From: Candidatus Roizmanbacteria bacterium
GTDB taxonomy: Bacteria; Patescibacteriota; Microgenomatia; UBA1406; GWC2-37-13
DNA length: 64,000 nt
Direction of reading: 5' to 3'
NCBI GenBank assembly: GCA_016214055.1
Contig: JACRPE010000006.1
Coordinates: forward strand, 1-64,000
Below the pieces are notes generated by a model. That model was not told where the DNA came from. It saw nothing but the letters and a program-made list of their open reading frames with translations, and did no database searches. Each line of letters starts with the position of its first letter. The first letter of the stretch is position 1. Positions 28,768-36,014 of the stretch are shown one piece after another. Made by a program: the position numbers and the translations under genes.

Positions 28768-30333
28768 ATGAAAAAATTATTTATTGCCATTTTACTCATC
28801 GTCTTTACGGTAGCTGGCTTTTATTATTTCTCGGAAGGTCTTCGCAAAAAATCAAAAGCCGCGCCAACCGGAACTCCTGAAGTAATATTGGAAGCTGTTG
28901 ACAGTCCTCCTATGCAAACGGACAACGGGATAAAAGTTGCCGTTAAGTTAAATCCAAATGGAATCACGCAAGAGCTTTATTCATTTGATGTGGAAGTAAA
29001 ATTTGATACCGCCAAAATTGATTTTAAAAATGCAGGAGGAGTGGATGCAAACGTTTCTTTGGCACAAGGATTATTAAAACAACAAGTTGTGATGGTGGGT
29101 TCAGACATCATCCATATCGTCGGAACCCGGGTCGGAACTCCTTTTTCTCCCACAAGCCAAAGCATTGCCGAGATTACTTTCAAAATGAAAACGGGGTCTA
29201 CTTTCCCGGTTGAGTTTGGATGGGGGAATGTGGCTTTGCAATCAACTAATTTTGTGAAAGTACCTTTGTCATTGGCAAGTAACACATCGTCTTCATCCTC
29301 ATCTTCGCAGGCAAACGAAGGAGTCAAACTTTCATTTCTCGCGTCCAAACCCACGTATCGGGTGGGGGATACCGTCAGCCTTGAAGTGTTGGTGGGTACG
29401 GCAAACCAGCAGATCGGCTCTGTGGGAGTAAATATCACATTTGACCCAGCCCTATTAGATTATGTGAGTACCGCAGTTGACACCAATACATTCGATCAGA
29501 CCGCCCTCACTCCGACTACAAACACAAGCCCACTCATCATCAGCGCCGCGCGCAAGACCGGCATTTCGGGAAATATGAAAATTGCCACCATGAAGTTCAC
29601 CGCTAAGGCAGCCGGAACCGCTAATTTTACTTTTGATAAAGCCAAATCTACCGTCTACACCTTCAGCCAGCCAGCCCAAAATATTTTAAATACCGTAACG
29701 CCTTACTCCATAACCGTCGCAGACGTGAGCTCTTCCTCCTCGTCGAGCACAGGTTCATCTCTCACTCCGACTCCCTTACCCGTGGGAGAAGAAGTGGAAA
29801 GCAACGGAGACTTGTTAAATGTGAACGCGGTTACCTTCGACCAAGCTCCATTACGCTATGAACAGACGGTGAAGCTTGATTCCGGACGTTATACTTTATC
29901 AGGAAGTGCGTATGTTTACACGACGCGCGGACGGGGAGTATTATTAGTATTAACTTGCGGTGAGGGGAACTGTGGAAACGGAAAAAAACTGAATGATATT
30001 CTCGTCAAAACACCTCTTTTTCCCGTGGCTCCCCAGTTTCAACAACAGGAGGCGGATGTGATCATTCCCGACGCGGGGAAGGATAAAAAATACAAGGTCC
30101 GCATATACGTTGAGGACGGTTCGGAGGCGGATTTTGACTTTGTATCTTTGCAGAATATATGGGGAGGGGAACAGCTTACAAACCCTCATTTTGCCGATGT
30201 GGCAGGAGTTGTCAGCCCGCGAAAATATCCGGAATTTTGGGACATTGATACCGCGGGTCTTATTTTCGGCACCGTTGATAAAATGAAAGTTAAGGCCGGA
30301 GCGTTATTTATAAACAGTTCCTCAAGACAATGA
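28768..30333 (+). CDS. surface protein with two cohesin-like domains plus C-terminal accessory beta-domain
   Basis: LYSFDVEVKFDTAKIDF..., IGSVGVNITFDPALLDYV...; Ser-rich linkers. Confidence 0.75.
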   Translation: MKKLFIAILLIVFTVAGFYYFSEGLRKKSKAAPTGTPEVILEAVDSPPMQTDNGIKVAVKLNPNGITQELYSFDVEVKFDTAKIDFKNAGGVDANVSLAQGLLKQQVVMVGSDIIHIVGTRVGTPFSPTSQSIAEITFKMKTGSTFPVEFGWGNVALQSTNFVKVPLSLASNTSSSSSSSQANEGVKLSFLASKPTYRVGDTVSLEVLVGTANQQIGSVGVNITFDPALLDYVSTAVDTNTFDQTALTPTTNTSPLIISAARKTGISGNMKIATMKFTAKAAGTANFTFDKAKSTVYTFSQPAQNILNTVTPYSITVADVSSSSSSSTGSSLTPTPLPVGEEVESNGDLLNVNAVTFDQAPLRYEQTVKLDSGRYTLSGSAYVYTTRGRGVLLVLTCGEGNCGNGKKLNDILVKTPLFPVAPQFQQQEADVIIPDAGKDKKYKVRIYVEDGSEADFDFVSLQNIWGGEQLTNPHFADVAGVVSPRKYPEFWDIDTAGLIFGTVDKMKVKAGALFINSSSRQ

Positions 30334-32159
30334 AAAAAATAATAAATATGTCATTGCGAGTCCCGACTTCAGTCGTGGACGAAGCAATCTATTCAAACAA
30401 TGAGATTGCCACGTCGTCCGGCTCCGCCGAGACTCCTCGCAATGACATAAAATTAGGTTTTAAGTTAATCTCTTTTCTATTTCTGCTCATTATTGCATTA
30501 TTTCTTGTAAAAGGGAAAGTGTATGCCGCATGTTCTGGAAGGTCCGATGGTACAAATTATTGTACAAGACCAGGATCAAATACAAATTGTGTCAATGGAA
30601 GACTTATGAAGCATTCTTGGTCTGGATACGATAGTTGTTCGCCCGATTGTTTTTGTGATGTGGGTTGTAAAGAGGTTTCAGCTGGCGCCGATCAGGATAT
30701 TGGTCCTTGTGGCACTACGGGAGGTGGTGGAGGCGGCGGAGGTGGGGGTGGAGGAGGAGGCGGTGGTGGAGGTGGTGGAGCTCCTCCTGCGGCAACTTGT
30801 AATACAAAGACGGCAACTTCGGCAAGTATTGAACCCGATATTGTCATGCCTTGGCGTGATGTCATTGTACGTTGCGGATATGGAGAAGATTTGGACTGCG
30901 TGGGCGTCACGGGTGGCGGCTTGACGAACTGTACGGTGCGCGCTTACGCAAGTGGCGAGACCATATTTGCCTGTAAAGCGGGAGGAAGCCCCGGAGTCTA
31001 TACGGATGCAAAGTGTGTTCTTTCCGAAGGTACTGCCGGCAAATGTTGCAAGGGAGAGCGTGCGGTGGGGCAATACAATGTGCTTTCAACAGCCGCTCAT
31101 TTTGCGCAACGGATGCGGCTTCCCGCCGGCACTTACTCCCTTTCCGTAACCGAGCAGACATCCATCACCAAAGGCAACGGAGCTTTTGTTGACGTCCTTT
31201 GTGCTGCTCCTGATTGTGGAGGAGGAAAGAAGGAAAATGACTCCCTCGTGGTCATCCCTTTCACGGTAAATAAAGATTTTGAGACAAAAACGGCCAGTGT
31301 CACCATACCTGCCGAAGGAAATAACAAAGACTACAAGCTTCGCATCGTGGCAGGTGAGGGAAGTGAGCTGTATGTGTCAAATATCAGCTTATCCGGCGGG
31401 GGAAAAGAGTATGTGTTAAACGGAGACTTCAAATCCATACGTCAGTCACCGAATACGGTAAAGATCTTTCAGCCCAATGCCTGGACTGATGCGAGCAACC
31501 GTCTTGGTTATTATTACGGCATGGCGATAAATACGAACGTTCCGGTTTCAGATTCAGGGACAGGGGCAGGGGGGCAAACCTCCTCATCTGGCACCACCAC
31601 AACTACCGGAGGCGCTACCAAAGTTACTTTTAAATTAAAACTGCAGGGCGTTGCAAAGAAGCCCATCAAGGCAGACCCGATTAGCTTTAAGGTAAAGTTG
31701 GTTGGCAAACAAGCCGGAGCCGCCGCGGAAAGTAAATCTATCTCCTTTTCAGTTGCAGACGATGGTACCTGGACTGGTACAGGAGATTTTTCTCAAGCCG
31801 GCGACGGATTCACTCTATTTGTCAAAGGACCAAAGCATTTACAGAAAAAAGTGTGTGATATAGCCCCGACTGAGGCCACGGGCGGAGCATATCATTGCAC
31901 TGACGGCAAAATCACTCTGAAGGCGGGAGACAACACGATTGATATGACAAAAATCATTTTGCTCGTGGGAGATTTACCGGAAAAAGGAGTCCAAAATGGC
32001 ATTATCGATTCGTATGATACCTCATACATACGTCAACATCTGCAAAGTACGAAGCCGGATGAGTTGGCAGTGGGAGATGTAAATTATGATGGTGTTATCG
32101 ATACCCAGGATTTTTCCCTCAGCCTTGCCGCTTTATCAATTAAATATGACGAAGAATGA
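30330..32159 (+). CDS. surface protein: poly-Gly linker, accessory beta-domain, C-terminal dockerin
   Basis: [14 protein letters not shown]...[22 protein letters not shown] dockerin-like. Confidence 0.75.
   Translation: [609 protein letters not shown]
30350..30446. repeat. GTCATTGCGAG...CTCGCAATGAC element within the N-terminus of the dockerin gene
   Basis: 11 bp perfect terminal IR, nested GCAATCT/AGATTGC. Confidence 0.88.
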
Positions 32160-32758
32160 TAGATCAAATGCAACCAATTCAAGAAGTTAAAGGGCGTAGC
32201 CCGGTCATGGCAATAATCGCGTTTATTTTGTTGGTGGTGTTAGGCGCATTTGTATATTTTTCCACACAAAAAAATACTTCAGCGCCTATCAGGCCAAACC
32301 GCGTAACATCCACCGTTCCTACCGTCACACCCCGTCCGGTGATTGGAACTATGACCATTTCTTCAAGCGGGGGAGCCCGTTTTTCAAAAAGCTCACCCGT
32401 TACCCTGCAAGTCCAGGCAAGTTCACAGGGGCGGCAGGTGGTCGGATACGACGTGGTGGTGACGTATGATAAGGCGGGATTTGATTTTGTTAAAGCAACT
32501 TCGCTTATGGAAGATTTTAAAATTTATTCATACGACCGGCCGACCTATGTATCTCTTTCGGCCATCAAGTCACTTCAGGATAATAAAGTTGCAACGTGGA
32601 CCAATCAGGCTTTGGTTGATTTGACTTTCCAGCCAAAAAAAGCCGGGACTTTTTCTTTTTCTCTCGCCCCGGTCGGAAAAGAAGCGAGCAAATTGGTTGA
32701 TGAAAAAGCTGAAGGGATCTATCCGTCAACCGGCCAACTGCAACTTGAAGTTTTTTAA
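32156..32758 (+). CDS. membrane-anchored cohesin-like protein
   Basis: N-terminal TM; VVGYDVVVTYDKAGFDFVKA...ALVDLTFQPKKAGTFSF. Confidence 0.7.
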   Translation: MIDQMQPIQEVKGRSPVMAIIAFILLVVLGAFVYFSTQKNTSAPIRPNRVTSTVPTVTPRPVIGTMTISSSGGARFSKSSPVTLQVQASSQGRQVVGYDVVVTYDKAGFDFVKATSLMEDFKIYSYDRPTYVSLSAIKSLQDNKVATWTNQALVDLTFQPKKAGTFSFSLAPVGKEASKLVDEKAEGIYPSTGQLQLEVF

Positions 32759-32771
32759 AAAATAGGTAATA

Positions 32772-33470
32772 ATGAAGAAATTGAGTAATATGAAACATCT
32801 TTCGTTGAAAATTATTGCATTTGTTTTGGTTTTGACGTTGTATTTATCCTTTCACCAAGCCTCCTTTGCCGCCTTTCTCAAACTTGATAAAACGACTGTC
32901 TCATCCCAAGCTACCCAGACATTTACCGTCGATGTTACGGTTGACGCGGGTACCGATCAGATTACTTCAACCGATATTTGGGTGGTGTACGACCCCGCCT
33001 ATCTTGAAGCACAGACGGTGACCAACGGCACTTTCTTTCCTGCAGTGACCAGCAACATAACTTCGGGAAAAGTTTCAATCACGGGGCTTATTGTGGACCC
33101 GGGGACCTATAAGACGGGGACCGGAGTAGTTGCAACAGTGACCTTTAAATCTCTCTTAAACGGGACAAGCAACATTACCTTTGACTGCCGGACCGATGTC
33201 AGCAACTCTTCAAAGATTATAAAAAATGATGTGAATGCGACCAACCTCATCGAATGTAGTAAAAATACAGGGGCAACCGTCACAATAGGGGGCACTGCGA
33301 CGTCTTCGACAGCTTCGACAGGTACATATGCCACTCCTACCGTCTCATCAGTACAACCGACCGTTGCAACCTCCCTTCCTCAATCTGGAATTGTTGAAAA
33401 CATCACTCGTTTTGCTTTGCCGGGAATAGTGCTGTTGATGATTGGCGTGATGTTACGATTTGCATTGTAA
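32772..33470 (+). CDS. cohesin-like protein with signal peptide, C-terminal LPQSG and TM
   Basis: ITSTDIWVVYDPAYLEA...GVVATVTFKSLLNGTSNITF; SLPQSGIVENITRFALPGIVLLMIGVMLRFAL. Confidence 0.75.
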   Translation: MKKLSNMKHLSLKIIAFVLVLTLYLSFHQASFAAFLKLDKTTVSSQATQTFTVDVTVDAGTDQITSTDIWVVYDPAYLEAQTVTNGTFFPAVTSNITSGKVSITGLIVDPGTYKTGTGVVATVTFKSLLNGTSNITFDCRTDVSNSSKIIKNDVNATNLIECSKNTGATVTIGGTATSSTASTGTYATPTVSSVQPTVATSLPQSGIVENITRFALPGIVLLMIGVMLRFAL

Positions 33471-33482
33471 AGGTGACTTGTC

Positions 33483-34283
33483 ATGAAACTTGATAAACCA
33501 AAATTAACAAAAATTCTCTCCATTTCAATCGGTGTTCTATTGGCTGGAGTACTTATTTTTGTTGGTTTTAAATTGTTGCAGGGGGTTTTTACCAAAGCCT
33601 CAGACACGGCGCCTCGTGATGTTATCATAACCGGCAGCACCCAAAGCGCGAGCCACATCGGATGGACCACCGACCAGGAGACGCAGGGAGTCATCGAGTA
33701 CGGAAGCTCTCCCACGAGCCTGAATTTTTTTGCCCCCGAGGCACAAAAAGGGAAAAAACACAGCGTTGATATCACCCTTCTTTCCCCCGGCACCACCTAT
33801 TATTTTCAAATCCGCGTGGGTGATCAAAAATATGATAACGGCGGAGTTCCCTGGACTTTTGTCACAAAAGCAAAAGGGGCAGCAACAGACGCAACCCCAA
33901 CGGCAACTCCGACTGCGACCGTGGTTCCCACCCCTGTGGTGACAGCTGGTGCTCTCATAAGACCAACGACATCGCTATCATTCAAACTACCCCCCACACC
34001 GATACCGCTTCCCACATTGAGTTCATTTGTTTGCGGAGAGACAAGTTGTATCACTATTTGCCAAAAATTAAACCGGACCTGTAGCAGTCGCGAGTGGATG
34101 ACATCCGGATGCGTGGGAAAAGTAAATCCTTTGACCTGTGTGCAGATTGTTCCAACCAATACTCCGGCACCAACTGCAACGGGAGCTCCAACTGCGACTT
34201 TGACACCTCAGGCAACAGCTACTCCAACAACTATCCTAACCAGTACTCCGACCGCTACTCCAAGTGCAACGACGGCACCGTAA
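33483..34283 (+). CDS. membrane-anchored fibronectin type III-like protein with Thr/Pro tail
   Basis: ASHIGWTTDQETQGVIEYG...LSPGTTYYFQIRV. Confidence 0.75.
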   Translation: MKLDKPKLTKILSISIGVLLAGVLIFVGFKLLQGVFTKASDTAPRDVIITGSTQSASHIGWTTDQETQGVIEYGSSPTSLNFFAPEAQKGKKHSVDITLLSPGTTYYFQIRVGDQKYDNGGVPWTFVTKAKGAATDATPTATPTATVVPTPVVTAGALIRPTTSLSFKLPPTPIPLPTLSSFVCGETSCITICQKLNRTCSSREWMTSGCVGKVNPLTCVQIVPTNTPAPTATGAPTATLTPQATATPTTILTSTPTATPSATTAP

Positions 34284-34322
34284 ATCATACTTAATTTCCA
34301 ATACTACCAATCAATCAATTCC

Positions 34323-34418
34323 CAATGACCAATTTACAATATCCAATAATTGGAAATTGAGATTTGGAAATTGGAGATTGGCTAATTGGGATTTGGATAT
34401 TGGTAATATTGGTCATTG
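34323..34418. repeat. AT-rich cruciform-forming intergenic repeat
   Basis: CAATGACCAAT/ATTGGTCATTG and CAATATCCAA/TTGGATATTG nested inverted repeats. Confidence 0.8.
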
Positions 34419-34468
34419 ATAAATTAAATTTATGGTATATTGATAGTATTACCATTTATTTTTAATGT

Positions 34469-34900
34469 ATGGCAGACGACCAAAAATCATCAAAATTCGG
34501 AGTCGGAGTATTAATCGGAACTTTATTGGGTGGCTTGGCCGCTTTATTTCTTTCTCCCACTTCAGGCGAAGAGAACCGTGAGATAGTTGCAAAAAAAGTC
34601 AAACAACTTGAAAAATTACTTGAAGAAGCGGAGCTTGATAAGAAGCTAAAAAGCATTTTTGGCGAGACTACAGAGGAAGTCAAAGAAATTTATTTACAGG
34701 CAAAAAAAGAGGTCATCAAAAAATTGGCCGCATTGAAAGAGGCTGTCGAGTCCATTGACAAAGCCAAGTATGAAAAAGTAGTCCACGAGACGGTCAATCT
34801 TCTCAAAAAGGAAGCCAAGCGTGAAGCCGGCGTGATGGAAAAGCTCAAAGAAGAACTTCTTAAAGAGTGGAAAAAGCTTGAGCCGAAGAAGAAGAAATAA
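34469..34900 (+). CDS. YtxH-like protein
   Basis: GVLIGTLLGGLAALFLSPTSGEENR. Confidence 0.7.
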   Translation: MADDQKSSKFGVGVLIGTLLGGLAALFLSPTSGEENREIVAKKVKQLEKLLEEAELDKKLKSIFGETTEEVKEIYLQAKKEVIKKLAALKEAVESIDKAKYEKVVHETVNLLKKEAKREAGVMEKLKEELLKEWKKLEPKKKK

Positions 34901-35026
34901 GGTAATCGGTTCATCGCTCAATCTGTTGTTTTCAACCTTTTTATCTGCCTTTATTTGTACAATCACTTCATCAAGTGCCTATGTTTATGAATTGGTAATT
35001 ATCCACAATTCATGTGGATAGCTTGA

Positions 35027-35050
35027 TCCAGTGAAGTGTTTCACTGGAAT
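35027..35050. repeat. palindrome P2-left upstream of TrpR-like #2
   Basis: TCCAGTGAAGTGTTTCACTGGAAT. Confidence 0.9.
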
Positions 35051-35176
35051 CACTTTCAGAGTAAAAAAAGAAGGAGTACTATCACTTTTTTTATGCTACT
35101 TCAACGGTCTAAAGTTGGAGAATTGTAGCATATAGTCCCTGGACAAATGCGTTGCGCCTGATTATCATCGAGACAT

Positions 35177-35614
35177 ATGCCTCAAATTTCTCAGAGAAAG
35201 CTTAAAAATGGACTCGCAAACAAACTATTTGATATCTATTTTCAAATTGTATACTCAGTTCAAAATCAAAAGGACTTTTCAGCAGTATTCCTTGACCTGT
35301 TTTCCGCTACTGAGCGCCTCATGATAGCCAAACGCATTGCGATCATGCTTTTAATCATCAAAGATATTGATTACAGAAGTATCTGCAAAGTACTTAAGGT
35401 TTCGATAACTACGGTATGCAAATACCGCATGTTAATTGACCATAATGAGGCAATCAAGCAAAAGCTAACCAATATACAGCAAAATGAAAAAATAGTGGAC
35501 GCAATCTCACAAATATATCTCCTTTTCCGGCCTCCAGGAGGTCTTCATGTCAACTGGAAGGCGGCTTGGCAATTAAAGAATGAACTTGAAAGAAAAAAAG
35601 AAGAAGGGATATGA
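35177..35614 (+). CDS. TrpR/YerC-like DNA-binding regulator #2
   Basis: QKDFSAVFLDLFSATERLMIAKRIAIMLLIIKDIDYRSICKVLKVSITTVCKY. Confidence 0.8.
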   Translation: MPQISQRKLKNGLANKLFDIYFQIVYSVQNQKDFSAVFLDLFSATERLMIAKRIAIMLLIIKDIDYRSICKVLKVSITTVCKYRMLIDHNEAIKQKLTNIQQNEKIVDAISQIYLLFRPPGGLHVNWKAAWQLKNELERKKEEGI

Positions 35615-35626
35615 TCGCCCCATATA

Positions 35627-35848
35627 TTATTTTATTCCACGAAGTAAATAACTCAGGCTGATCTTTAATTTACGCGAAAGACTCAATAGGGTCCAAAATG
35701 AAGGATTCAACTCTCCTCGTTCCAATCGTGCGATATGCGTCCTATGCAGACAGGTAATTCCTGAAAGATCTTCCTGGGTAAATCCTCGTTTTTTTCGTGC
35801 CTTTGACACACACTTTCCCAAGCGACCGTAGATATAGTTACCTCTCAT
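35627..35848 (-). CDS. XRE-family HTH protein
   Basis: CVSKARKKRGFTQEDLSGITCLHRTHIARLERGELNPSFWTLLSLS. Confidence 0.85.
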   Translation of the reverse strand: MRGNYIYGRLGKCVSKARKKRGFTQEDLSGITCLHRTHIARLERGELNPSFWTLLSLSRKLKISLSYLLRGIK

Positions 35849-35976
35849 ATATATGTTGACAGGCTATTATATATGAGGTTCAAAATCGAGAGCTTCCGTG
35901 ATACAAAAATTAATTTTAGATTGTTATAGCAATCTATTTAATTCGATATATATTATACTTTTTTTGACGAATTTAT

Positions 35977-36004
35977 CATTCCAGTGAAGTGTTTCACTGG
36001 AATG
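35977..36004. repeat. palindrome P2-right
   Basis: CATTCCAGTGAA GTGT TTCACTGGAATG perfect 12 bp arms; 24 nt identical to P2-left. Confidence 0.92.
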
Positions 36005-36014
36005 GAGAAAATGA

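Noticed and set aside
30678-30910. Overlapping poly-Pro/poly-Ser ORFs opposite the dockerin gene
   Set aside because: Direct consequence of the poly-Gly (GGN) repeat read on the other strand or frame.
27354-34283. Calling this a degradative cellulosome
   Set aside because: No glycoside hydrolase or other catalytic domain recognised among the dockerin proteins; only LamG, cohesin, dockerin and FN3-like modules.
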